Shown in pieces: positions 6,256 to 14,480 of a stretch of DNA of 64,000 bases (its first letter is position 1; every line of letters starts with the position of its first letter). Below the pieces are notes generated by a model. The model saw nothing but the letters and a program-made list of their open reading frames with translations, did not search any database and was not told the origin of the DNA. This stretch comes from DAISIK01 sp036822055. Lineage in GTDB: Bacteria; Verrucomicrobiota; Verrucomicrobiia; Opitutales; Puniceicoccaceae. Made by a program: the position numbers and the translations under genes. The stretch covers positions 1 through 64,000 of the forward strand of contig DAISIK010000001.1 in the NCBI GenBank assembly GCA_036822055.1, given 5' to 3'.

Positions 6256-6552
6256 ATGAAACCCGATATCCAGAAAAGGCTCAAAGATGAATTCGGGGAT
6301 GATTTTTATAGCATTCTGAAAGAAATTAATGAATGGGATGCGCAGACGAAGAGCCTCTTGGATGATCGACTGCTAAGATCAGCAATCTTTCTCTCAAGAG
6401 GGAAAATTGAATCTTTCTTGGCGATAAAAGAAGCAAGCCGAAGAGACTATCGAGACGTTCTCTGGCAGGCTGAATACGACGGGGAAGAAGAAAGAATCAG
6501 AGATTTCAACAGACCATTCGGAAGCGAATGTGACTTACCCATCCAACAGTGA
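6256..6552 (+). CDS. Cassette 12 hypothetical protein (98 aa)
   Basis: Unrecognised, highly charged and probably all-helical protein (MKPDIQKRLKDEFGDDF..., later ASRRDYRDVLWQAEYDGEEERIRDF). No signal peptide or membrane segment. The ATG at 6256 lies 7 bases after the attC core and follows AAAGGAA, a close Shine-Dalgarno-like sequence at the attC junction. It ends 12 bases before the left core of the next attC. Confidence 0.72.
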   Translation: MKPDIQKRLKDEFGDDFYSILKEINEWDAQTKSLLDDRLLRSAIFLSRGKIESFLAIKEASRRDYRDVLWQAEYDGEEERIRDFNRPFGSECDLPIQQ

Positions 6553-6564
6553 AAACCAAACTAA

Positions 6565-6635
<71 letters not shown>

Positions 6636-6657
6636 ATAAAAATAGACCTGACCGCAT

Positions 6658-6987
6658 ATGGGATTCGCAATTACATGGTGTGCCGTTCCTGAGGCAGAGG
6701 GGGACGCGTTTCTAAACCGTCTCGGGCTGCTCGACACGGGAGAGACCGAAGAGATACCGGAATCATTGATTGGGGTCGCACGACTGGATTCCGGTTGGCG
6801 CCTCCTTTGGTATAACGAGTATGATTGCCCCTTCCTCGGAGAGTCCGAGTGTCGCGAACACTCGAAGCACCAGACACAGAAAGGGGTCATTCCGTATATC
6901 TCTATGTTTTTGACCGAGCCCTCGGTATCTAAACAACAACTTCGTCACTGCCACCCATTCAACGGTTTAAAATCAACCGCACCCTGA
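6658..6987 (+). CDS. Terminal cassette-like hypothetical protein, possibly truncated (109 aa)
   Basis: N-terminal two-thirds (MGFAITWCAV, GLLDTGETEEIPESLI, LDSGWRLLWYNEYDCPF) read like a well-conserved small-protein family of unknown function that I only vaguely recognise. The C-terminal 45 residues (from about ESECREH) are low-quality and basic, as if the frame had shifted or been joined to foreign DNA. The start is 22 bases after the attC core. No attC follows, so this gene marks the eroded right boundary of the array. Function unknown. Confidence 0.55.
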   Translation: MGFAITWCAVPEAEGDAFLNRLGLLDTGETEEIPESLIGVARLDSGWRLLWYNEYDCPFLGESECREHSKHQTQKGVIPYISMFLTEPSVSKQQLRHCHPFNGLKSTAP

Positions 6988-7563
6988 CCGGAATGGCACC
7001 AAGTAAAGCGATCTTTCGAGGAAATGTATCAATTCTTCTGATACTACGCTCCACCGGAAAAGGATGGAATTCTTAGGCCTACGGCACGCATCATTTTGCT
7101 TCGTTCCTTCCCGATTCTCCGTCTTCCTCTCGGAAAGCCTCGAAGATCCGCCTTTAAAACGCATGAGGATGCCCGCAAGCCGAACTCCGATCGTCTCCCA
7201 GGAACTCTCCCCCTTCCCATTTCAGCGAAGCCTTGCCGATGGAGTCCATGCCCAGGCGACCCGGGCAGCGTAATTGAGGATTTTCGTCTATCGCTGTCGT
7301 TTGGCACATGATCAGCCAAGAAAAGGTCGTGCCGAATCCCCGTTTGACGTTTCCATTGGCGGCGTAAAGGTACCCCCGTCCAGACCGTCGGTCTCATCTG
7401 CCAGGGGTGCTCCAAGGTTTCCAGTCGCGTCCCGCGACCCGGCCAGATCGAGTCCCGGTTGGTAACGGTTCGTGGCAAAAGCATCACCAGAGTGTTCCTC
7501 TAAAGGCTCCCCGGTCCAAGCTCTCCCCTCCAAGCTATTACCCAAACGGCCAACAGGCCCTCC
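6988..7563 (-). pseudogene. Decayed remnant of a secreted-protein gene (array/chromosome boundary)
   Basis: This 576-base stretch holds no intact gene. On the minus strand, about 7545-7312 reads as a plausible protein piece (GEPLEEHSGDAFAT, YQPGLDLAG, GNLGAPLADETDGLDGG). It resembles the N-terminal part of Verrucomicrobial secreted proteins such as the one at 13361-14143. The frame is then broken, with further coding-like pieces in other frames down to about 7044. The homology is an impression from reading and was not tested. Confidence 0.35.
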
Positions 7564-8871
7564 TCAAAACTCGGCCACCCGTGGGCGACCCTCCAGCCAA
7601 GCCGCCATATTGAGAACCAGGTAGTTCCAGTTTTGGAATCCTCGGTTTAGAATTGGCTCTCCATTCTCAGGCTGATAGTATTCGTGAAGGGCTCCAAACC
7701 GCCTCAGATCCATCGCAAATAAACGAACCGTTTTCTCTGCCAGCTCAGTTGCCTCGGCATCGAATCCATAACGAACCAGGCCAGACCAGGTCATGTAATT
7801 CGAAATCCCCCAGACAGGCCCCAACCAAGTCGAGGGATTCCCGCTCGCCTTGAGATTGTACATCTTTTCCATCCGGGAGAGGGTCCGGATTCCAAATGGG
7901 GCATTGTAGGTTCTCTCGTTGGCGAAATGCTCAGCCACAATCCGGTCCGCTTGCTCCGCCGTGGCGATCCCAGCCCAGAGCGCCAAAAAACCACTCCAAA
8001 CCCCGATTCTCTGGATGAGGCAATCCCAGGAACGTGGCATCCCCAAATGGAGGACAAATCCCTCCCCCGCTGCCATCGCTTCCGTCAGTCCCTCCCGGCT
8101 TTTCAGATTGATATCGCAGCTGTAGAAGAACCCTGTCCATTCATCCCAACAATGTTCACGGATCGCCGCCCGCAGTGCTTCCCCGTCCCTCCGATACTGG
8201 GCCGCCACGTCTCCCAAACTGACCGCTTCCAGGAGGTAAACCAGTGCCTCATACTCCTTCAGCATCATCGCGTTCAGATAAAACGAAGCCGACGAATTTT
8301 CCGGGCGACCATAGGTACAGGGATCATCATCCACCCCAATCGCGTTGTCCGTTTTCCAATAAAAAAGCCCCGTCGCCAGATGCCGATAGTGGTTGTGGTA
8401 GCAATTGATGAAACGCATCAGTGTCTCGATTGAACCCCGCAACCAGGCTGCATTCCCACCAGCCTCCCGAACCAGAAATGCCGCATGCTGAGCCAAACAG
8501 GGCTTGTGCATATTCTCATTCAAGGTGTTTTCCTTTGGGATATAGGGTGCTGGATGGTCCCGCCCGACGACGATGGGCACCCAACCCGTCATCGGATGGG
8601 CAAAATCGAGAAAATTGAGAATATTCCCCCGCTCATAGGTCTCCGCCTCTTGAACCGCTCCTTCGTCTCCGCTGTCCAACAGAATTTGCCTCAACGCAAT
8701 GTTAGACCACCACGAGTCCCAATCCCATAAAACATCCGCATAGGATTGGCTTCCTGGAGTCAAAAATGGGTGCCGGAAAACCCCGCCCGGCTCACGAAAC
8801 ATTCCTCGGTAATCAGCTCCCAATGCCTCCCTTAACAAAGAAATATCCGCTTCAATTGTACGCTTCATCAT
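7564..8871 (-). CDS. Trehalase-like / MGH1-type glycoside hydrolase (435 aa)
   Basis: Predicted (alpha/alpha)6-barrel glycoside hydrolase of the trehalase/GH63/mannosylglycerate hydrolase-like group. Visible signatures are LWDWDSWWSNIAL near the N-terminus, SASFYLNAMMLKEYEAL in the middle, and GPVWGISNYMTWSGL and LHEYYQPENGEP followed by FQNWNYLVLNM at the C-terminus, as in clan GH-G enzymes. The exact substrate (trehalose, glucosylglycerate or another alpha-glucoside) cannot be told. ATG at 8871 is chosen over an upstream start at 8952 because AGGAG lies about 12 bases before it. No signal peptide, so cytoplasmic. It is divergent from the secreted protein gene at 9205 and part of a carbohydrate-degrading cluster. 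Confidence 0.82.
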   Translation of the reverse strand: MMKRTIEADISLLREALGADYRGMFREPGGVFRHPFLTPGSQSYADVLWDWDSWWSNIALRQILLDSGDEGAVQEAETYERGNILNFLDFAHPMTGWVPIVVGRDHPAPYIPKENTLNENMHKPCLAQHAAFLVREAGGNAAWLRGSIETLMRFINCYHNHYRHLATGLFYWKTDNAIGVDDDPCTYGRPENSSASFYLNAMMLKEYEALVYLLEAVSLGDVAAQYRRDGEALRAAIREHCWDEWTGFFYSCDINLKSREGLTEAMAAGEGFVLHLGMPRSWDCLIQRIGVWSGFLALWAGIATAEQADRIVAEHFANERTYNAPFGIRTLSRMEKMYNLKASGNPSTWLGPVWGISNYMTWSGLVRYGFDAEATELAEKTVRLFAMDLRRFGALHEYYQPENGEPILNRGFQNWNYLVLNMAAWLEGRPRVAEF

Positions 8872-9204
8872 CAAGTTCAGGGTTCTCCTAATTCTCAAGA
8901 GCAACCTATCCTTCCCGCAACCCGTTTCAACCAGTCCTCTCAGCTCAAGCATTTCTCTGCAACGGATTTCACCCGGCTGGCCTTCTCCTGTCCTTGCCCG
9001 TGGATTTATGTTAAGCGTTCACTCAATCAACTGAAAGCTGTCTCAGATAAAAAACTTTACAGCTTCTGAGTCCTGCTCGGAATTCTTCATTTAAGGTTAC
9101 CAGTCTCCCACCACCGCCATTTGCTGACCAACCAGGCCGAGGCATTCAAAACCTTCATGCTCCTCCTCTCCATTCCCAACCTTCCATTCACCCGGCCAAA
9201 GTCT
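8872..9204. promoter_or_regulatory. Divergent promoter region between hydrolase genes
   Basis: This 333-base intergenic region separates two divergent genes and must hold both promoters. No clear -35/-10 pair stands out. TGTTAAGCGTTCAC at 9009-9022 is loosely like a LacI-family operator and might serve sugar-dependent control; this is a weak visual match. Confidence 0.3.
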
Positions 9205-10164
9205 ATGGGCTATGAATTAGCCCGCTTCGCTCTTCTTCTCAGCCTCGCCTCCAATGCACTTGGCGATCAACCGGAGCCCCTTGGTTGGACCCTTTTAAAC
9301 TCCGGAGAGTACCGTGCCACCATCGGCCCATGGATCCTCAAGGTGGATCCTCAAAAAGCCCGTCTCACCCATCTCGAACGCTACTCGAGTTCCAACCGCT
9401 TGGCCGAATCTGGCCACCGCGTCTGGCTCGGGCCTCAGGGCGAATGGCCAGAGTTCTGGCCACCACCGACCGATTGGGAATCCTCTCCGGCCATCTCGCA
9501 TCATCTCTCTCCAGACCTGCTCACCCTGACCCTTCTCCTCCCACATACCAGCCCTCATTTTCCCCAGCTCGCCCGGACCTACCAGCTCCATCCCGAGGGT
9601 CTCGACCTTGGCGTCTCCTGGAAGCCAAACTCAAACCCTACACCACTCGAGCTCTCCGGGCCTCAGGCTTATCAAGCTGTCCACATCCTCCAACTGGCCC
9701 CCGAAGCCACAGTCAAACTCAGGATTCAACCAACGCGAGAACTGCCCCTTGGCTATGGACTCCTACCCCTCCTCCACCGTCGCGAAATCATCCTCAATCG
9801 GCCCCTCTCCCCCGGATTTTTCAAAGCCTCGCCCTCACCCACTGTCTCTTCCGTTCTTCAATTCACCGGCCAGGAAGAAAAGATCGGTGTTCCCCTGCAA
9901 CCCCTCTGGGTGCACTTCCCCGAGGGCGATTGCTTCCGGCTCGAACCTGCCACCTTTCAGGGGCAACCGTCGGTTCTCCCACCTCCCGAGGCCGGGCTCT
10001 ATTCCCAGATTTATTTTGGCGCCGATCAGTGGCCGATGGTCGAAGTTGAACAGCTCAGCCCACGCCTTGAGCCGACCACCCCCGGTGAAGCGGTCTCCGT
10101 TACCGTTCACCTTCACCTCCCTCAAGACCGGAAAGCTTTACCCCAAACCGCCCCAGAACTTTAA
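9205..10164 (+). CDS. Secreted mutarotase-like protein (319 aa), DUF4380-type
   Basis: Exported protein with an N-terminal signal peptide (LARFALLLSLASNALGDQ). The body has the order seen in galactose-mutarotase-like DUF4380 proteins: I-G-P-W-I-L-K-V-D-P near residue 40, then GHRVWLGPQGEWPEFWPPP, then a Trp/Glu stretch and a long beta-rich C-terminal half. Such proteins probably bind carbohydrates; no catalytic residue is assigned. ATG at 9205 is selected because it opens directly onto the signal peptide; a TTG at 9121 would add an unlikely prefix. It lies 28 bases upstream of the GH3 gene and probably shares its transcript. Confidence 0.65.
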   Translation: MGYELARFALLLSLASNALGDQPEPLGWTLLNSGEYRATIGPWILKVDPQKARLTHLERYSSSNRLAESGHRVWLGPQGEWPEFWPPPTDWESSPAISHHLSPDLLTLTLLLPHTSPHFPQLARTYQLHPEGLDLGVSWKPNSNPTPLELSGPQAYQAVHILQLAPEATVKLRIQPTRELPLGYGLLPLLHRREIILNRPLSPGFFKASPSPTVSSVLQFTGQEEKIGVPLQPLWVHFPEGDCFRLEPATFQGQPSVLPPPEAGLYSQIYFGADQWPMVEVEQLSPRLEPTTPGEAVSVTVHLHLPQDRKALPQTAPEL

Positions 10165-10192
10165 ACAGACAACCAACTGTTCCCAAAACCTC

Positions 10193-12385
10193 ATGAACCA
10201 TCAAACAGCCGAAAAACCTTGGTTAAACTCTGAAACTCCCATCGCGCAGAGGGTCGAGCTACTCCTCAACGCCATGGGCCCCGAGGAAAAAATTGGCCAG
10301 ATGTGGCAAGTGGCCGGTGACCTCAAAGACCGCGATCAATTGATTAAAGACGGGAAAATCGGGTCCATTCTGAACCTCGGGTTTGAACACATCACTGAAG
10401 CTCAGAAGATCGCTGTCTACCAAACTCGCCTCGGCATTCCCCTGATCATCGGGCGGGACGTCATCCACGGTTTCCGCACCATCTTTCCGATCCCCCTCGG
10501 CCAAGCTGCCACTTTCAACCCCGATCTCGTCCGCCAGGGGTCCCGGGTCGCTGCCCGTGAAGCGAGTTCCCAGGGTATCCACTGGACCTTTGCCCCCATG
10601 GTCGACATCTGTCGGGATCCCCGCTGGGGTCGCATCGCCGAGAGCTACGGGGAGGATCCCTACCTCGCCTCGGTTCTCGGTGCCGCCTCCGTTGCTGGCT
10701 TTCAGGGAGAGGATCCACGAGCTGCTGATTCGATCGCTGCTTGTGCCAAACACTTTGCCGGGTACGGGGCAGCCGAGGGCGGACGCGATTACAACACAAC
10801 CCTCATTCCCGAAAGCGAGCTCCGAAATGTTTATTTGCCGCCCTTCAAGGCATGCCTCGACGCCGGTTGCCTGACCTTTATGTCCGGCTTCAACGACCTT
10901 AACGGCGTTCCCGCCACCGGACACCGGTTCCTCCTCACCGACATCCTCAGAACCGAATGGGGCTTTCCTGGCTGCGTCGTTAGTGACTGGGCCTCCGTTG
11001 AGGAGATGATCAATCATGGTTTCGCCGCCGATACCCAAGCCGCCGCTTCCCTCGCCCTCCAGGCTGGCGTCGACATGGAGATGGCCTCCGCGACCTATCA
11101 CCACCACCTTCCCAAGCTTCTCCAAGACCACCCAACTCTATCCGAAAAAATTGATCAGGCCGTTCGGCACGTCCTCCACCTCAAGTTTAGCCTCGGGCTC
11201 TTCGAAGATCCCTTCTCGTGGGAAAAAGTAACTGACTCACTCCTTTGTTCCTCTCATCTCCAACTCGCCAAACAGGCCGCCACCGAAAGTTGTGTCCTGC
11301 TCAAAAACGAAGGAGTCCTCCCCCTCCAACCCTCGCCTGGTACCAGCCTAGCCGTGGTTGGCCCCCTCGCCGATGCCCCTGCTGAACAAATTGGGTGCTG
11401 GGTTTTTGACGGTCTCAGCCAAGACGCTATCACCCCCCTCCGCGCCCTCCAACAAACTTTTGGCGACTCCTGCCAAATCAACTACGCCCCTGGTCTCGAG
11501 ACCTCCCGGTCCACGGATACCCGGGGATTCACCCGCGCCATCCAAGCTGCCGAAAACTCTGATCTGGTCCTCTGCTTTCTCGGGGAAGAGGCTATCCTCA
11601 GTGGCGAAGCTCACTCCCGCGCCTTTCTCAACCCACCCGGAGCCCAAGAGGAGCTTCTCGCTGCCCTCGCTGAGACCGGGAAGCCGATTGTCCTCATCAT
11701 CATGGCCGGTCGTCCCCTCCTCCTTTCCAAAGTTCTACCACACTGCCAGACCCTTCTCTACGCCTGGCACCCCGGAACCATGGGTGGCCCCGCCATCGTC
11801 GATCTGCTCCTTGGCCGGTTCAGTCCCTCGGGCAAACTACCGGTCAGTTTCCCCTCTACCGAAGGTCAGATTCCGGTTTATTACAACAAGCGGAATACCG
11901 GACGACCACCCCGCGATGTTCAAAGAGGCATTCCCGAGGGCACTCCTCTCGACCCCGTTGATTTCTGCGCAAACTACATCGATAGCGAACACCTTCCCCT
12001 CTTTCCCTTTGGTTTCGGACTCAGCTACAGTTCCTTCGAGCTCGGCCAGCCCGTCCTCGAAAGCCAAACCATCCATTGTGAGGATCAGCTCAAAGTCTGT
12101 ATCCAAATTTCCAATACAGGTGAGTTTGCTGCCACTGAGGTGGTCCAGCTTTACCTTCGCGACCTCGCTGCCTCCCTCACCAGACCCGTTCGTGAGCTCA
12201 AGGGCTTCCAACGGGTTACCCTTCAGCCCGGGGAATCGAGGGCTGTCACCTTTGCGCTCCCGGCGCGGCAACTCGCCTTCTACGACGGCTCCGGCAACCA
12301 TCTTCTCGAACCAGGCGAGTTCGATCTCTGGGTCAGCTCGGATTCGAAATCAGGCCAACCCGTCCGCTTTCGCCTCGTCCAATAA
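10193..12385 (+). CDS. GH3 family beta-glucosidase (730 aa)
   Basis: Glycoside hydrolase family 3 enzyme releasing terminal beta-D-glucose (or xylose) from oligosaccharides. Domain order is the TIM barrel (about 15-330), with KHFAGYG at Lys186/His187 and the nucleophile Asp265 in SDWASVEEM; then the alpha/beta sandwich (about 370-600), with GEEAILSGEAHSR where the acid/base Glu is expected; then a C-terminal FnIII-like domain ending RPVRELKGFQRV. The architecture is that of BglX-type enzymes. No signal peptide is visible, so it probably acts in the cytoplasm, or its export signal is unrecognised. ATG at 10193 is the first reasonable start after the stop of the preceding gene; the long upstream open frame is the shadow of that gene. 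Confidence 0.92.
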   Translation: MNHQTAEKPWLNSETPIAQRVELLLNAMGPEEKIGQMWQVAGDLKDRDQLIKDGKIGSILNLGFEHITEAQKIAVYQTRLGIPLIIGRDVIHGFRTIFPIPLGQAATFNPDLVRQGSRVAAREASSQGIHWTFAPMVDICRDPRWGRIAESYGEDPYLASVLGAASVAGFQGEDPRAADSIAACAKHFAGYGAAEGGRDYNTTLIPESELRNVYLPPFKACLDAGCLTFMSGFNDLNGVPATGHRFLLTDILRTEWGFPGCVVSDWASVEEMINHGFAADTQAAASLALQAGVDMEMASATYHHHLPKLLQDHPTLSEKIDQAVRHVLHLKFSLGLFEDPFSWEKVTDSLLCSSHLQLAKQAATESCVLLKNEGVLPLQPSPGTSLAVVGPLADAPAEQIGCWVFDGLSQDAITPLRALQQTFGDSCQINYAPGLETSRSTDTRGFTRAIQAAENSDLVLCFLGEEAILSGEAHSRAFLNPPGAQEELLAALAETGKPIVLIIMAGRPLLLSKVLPHCQTLLYAWHPGTMGGPAIVDLLLGRFSPSGKLPVSFPSTEGQIPVYYNKRNTGRPPRDVQRGIPEGTPLDPVDFCANYIDSEHLPLFPFGFGLSYSSFELGQPVLESQTIHCEDQLKVCIQISNTGEFAATEVVQLYLRDLAASLTRPVRELKGFQRVTLQPGESRAVTFALPARQLAFYDGSGNHLLEPGEFDLWVSSDSKSGQPVRFRLVQ

Positions 12386-12470
12386 GTCAGAGTAAAATGG
12401 CCACCCTACCATATGCCCGTCGGCTTAAGCGGAGAGCTTCAATGAGGCCTTCAATGTGGGGCAGACATTG

Positions 12471-13065
12471 CTATCTACTGCCACCTCGATAGAGCCAATA
12501 CTTGCCCGCTTTCAAGCCCGGCTTAGCCGGATTTTCCGCAATGTACTGGAGAAAATGCTGGTCTTGCGCCTCACCGCGAACGATGTGATCACAGGCTTTA
12601 TCAAGCCAGAAGGTTTCGCCTGCTTGACCAAGGAACTTATTGGCTACCCTTACGGAGGCTCCTTTGATGCCTTTGAGGAGTTTTTGGAGATCTTGTCCGG
12701 GGAGCGGTTCAAGCAGGGCGTGAACGTGGTTGGGCACGATGGCCGCTGAGTGAATTGGCAAGCATACGCCGTCAAAACGCAGCAAGCAGGATTTCACAGC
12801 CTCGCGGACATCTTCACGTGCAAGCGCACGCGATCCCACTATGGCATGGAGCCATTGGTCAATTCTTTCACCAAAGCGCTGGTTGCACTCCTTCCAGGTT
12901 GCAGCATCCCATGGTTCGGGGTGATGCCTGCTTGAAACATCGCGATCGGCTTTCCAAGCCTTTTTTTCTCCCGTGAGAGGGAGTCAACCATACGGAAGGT
13001 GAGACCCGGTAGATGGCACCGTCTTTTTTTCCAATGTGGGAATTCACGGCGCGATTTGGAAATTT
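12471..13065 (-). pseudogene. REP-associated tyrosine transposase (RAYT), frameshifted
   Basis: Remnant of a Y1/IS200-like transposase of the RAYT group. Reading across frames gives REFPHWKKDGAIYRVS, FRMVDSLSREK, AWKADRDVSSRHHPEPWD, FGERIDQWLHA, then the HUH motif IVPNHVHALLEPLPG and the C-terminal QYIAENPAKPGLKAG with the candidate catalytic Tyr. At least three frameshifts are needed, two at A7 homopolymers (near 12960 and 13027). The intact part is a 122-codon frame at 12471-12839. RAYTs act on REP hairpins, and REP-like hairpins lie just upstream. Homopolymer sequencing errors could explain some shifts. Confidence 0.8.
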
Positions 13066-13079
13066 CTTTCGGAGGAGAA

Positions 13080-13097
13080 GCAGACAGGAATGTCTGC
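13080..13097. repeat. REP-like hairpin 1
   Basis: Perfect 7-bp inverted repeat GCAGACA/TGTCTGC with the loop GGAA, immediately upstream of the decayed RAYT. Size, position and GC-rich flank fit a REP element. Confidence 0.6.
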
Positions 13098-13218
13098 TCC
13101 CGTTCCGGCAATGTGCGCTTTTGGGGATTTATCCACCATGTTGTTCGCGCAGAGGCGGAAGACTTTCGGGGACGTCCTTGTCGTCCTCAAGCTTGGTTGT
13201 TGTGGAGGAAGAGTGCGA

Positions 13219-13238
13219 GGCAGACAAGAATGGCTGCC
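13219..13238. repeat. REP-like hairpin 2
   Basis: GGCAGACA and TGGCTGCC flank AGAA, a one-mismatch version of the hairpin at 13080-13097, 120 bases away. Together they look like a small REP cluster (BIME) around the RAYT remnant. Confidence 0.5.
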
Positions 13239-13320
13239 ACACATTCAAATCGCTGCACAACGGGCATTGAGCGGTGGCATCTGGAGCAGGGTAGCGCCTG
13301 TACGGTATTCGCCTGGTACC

Positions 13321-13338
13321 GACGACGACGACGACGAC
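13321..13338 (+). repeat. (GAC)6 trinucleotide tract
   Basis: Six tandem GAC units in the intergenic DNA downstream of the secreted-protein gene. Probably a simple slippage tract, with no gene reading through it. Confidence 0.8.
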
Positions 13339-13360
13339 TATCCCTCGCCGCCTGACAGCT

Positions 13361-14143
13361 CTACCGTTGAGGCAAGACCGCTTGGAACGAGCTTCCAATC
13401 CGTAATTCGTCGAACTTCACCGGCGTGTCCGTAAACATCGCGAATGAAATTCGGTCGAACCGGATGTCCTGACCGTCAAGCCTGACCACCTCGCGGTTGC
13501 GTCGCTCATCCCGAAAATCTGTCGGGTTCCGAAATACCGTCACCACGTCGCCGCCCGGCTTGTCAGTCAGGTCAAACTTCACCACGAAGAGATTCGGTGC
13601 CGAATCGGCGAACCCGAGATCCTCGTTTGCATCATTGCCCACTCGAAAGCCAAAAATATCGTCCCGAAATCCGTTGGCCCCTCCGCCGTTGCCGAGGCGG
13701 AAGTTGCGGTCCTCTTTATCATCGAATCCACCATCATGAAGCTCCAATGCCTGGTAGTTTCCATCCACGACCGAGATCTCCATCAGAAAACTGAGGTAGA
13801 AAACACCTTGCGTCCGATCTGTCACCGGCGTTGTCAAAAGCCTGCCATATCGGTTGTTGCCGCTGACAAAAGCCAAAGCCCCGCCACTGCTGCGAAGCGA
13901 GGGATAGGTTAACCCCTTGGGATCAACAACCGCCTCACCGACTACCGCACCCATCCATGGACCGTCAAACCCCGGCAATCGAGGACTCTGCCCGATTAGG
14001 GGAATCGCCCCATTGTAATGCCCCGGACCTACTAGAAAAGAATCCTCCGCATAGAAAGAGGCTATCGCGCTCAAGGGTAGGGCAGCAAAGACCGCCGACC
14101 CAATGATCCACTTGGTGATGCGTCCTGAATTCACAGTTTTCAT
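13361..14143 (-). CDS. Secreted protein of unknown function (260 aa)
   Basis: Exported protein with an N-terminal signal peptide (WIIGSAVFAALPLSAIAS). The mature part is beta-rich with features of concanavalin/LamG-like jelly-roll proteins common in Verrucomicrobiota: FDGPWMGAVVG, GGGANGFRDDIFGFRVG, FVVKFDL, FRNPTDF, and a C-terminal FDRISFAMFTDTPVKFDELRIG. No C-terminal sorting (PEP-CTERM) signal is visible. ATG at 14143 is chosen because the signal peptide starts there; an in-frame upstream start at 14233 would add 30 residues unlike a signal peptide. Its position between sugar hydrolases suggests a polysaccharide-related role (inference). Confidence 0.6.
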   Translation of the reverse strand: MKTVNSGRITKWIIGSAVFAALPLSAIASFYAEDSFLVGPGHYNGAIPLIGQSPRLPGFDGPWMGAVVGEAVVDPKGLTYPSLRSSGGALAFVSGNNRYGRLLTTPVTDRTQGVFYLSFLMEISVVDGNYQALELHDGGFDDKEDRNFRLGNGGGANGFRDDIFGFRVGNDANEDLGFADSAPNLFVVKFDLTDKPGGDVVTVFRNPTDFRDERRNREVVRLDGQDIRFDRISFAMFTDTPVKFDELRIGSSFQAVLPQR

Positions 14144-14480
14144 ACATTCAAGGGTCTCTGCCAGAGCCCTCCTCCCGCAAGGATAAAATCGAAACCAACC
14201 CAACGCTGAAGGCACTCTACAGAGCTTACCCAACGCTTCTTCTAATCATCACCGAGGAATGAAACAACCATCAACCCGCCGCGTTTCGGGAGCCGCATTT
14301 CCCTATCGCATCGCTCCGTTCGAGCCTTTTAGGATGATTTCGTCATTAAACCCCGCCGCTAGAGCCCCTGCGAGCTCATCCAAAGAGCGACCGTCTGTAC
14401 CAGACTAGAGCCATCGATCTGCAACGATTATCCAATCAAATCTCCTGCCAGTGGTTTCATTCTCGAACCATCTTTACCCC
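14144..14480. promoter_or_regulatory. Divergent intergenic region
   Basis: This 337-base region separates the minus-strand secreted-protein gene from the plus-strand alpha-galactosidase gene and so should carry two promoters. No convincing -35/-10 pair, operator palindrome or RNA element was recognised. Confidence 0.3.

Noticed and set aside
7026..7044. GTATCA/TGATAC hairpin near the right array end as a possible attC remnant
   Set aside because: No core 7-mers (GTTRGCC-like) flank it and the spacing does not fit an attC.
9608..10192. Long in-frame upstream extension of the GH3 gene
   Set aside because: It overlaps the secreted mutarotase-like gene in another frame and has a Ser/Pro-rich shadow composition; the GH3 family start is at 10193.
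10259..11131. 290-codon minus-strand frame opposite the GH3 gene
   Set aside because: Mirror frame of a GC-rich gene with typical shadow composition; the GH3 motifs on the plus strand settle the coding strand.
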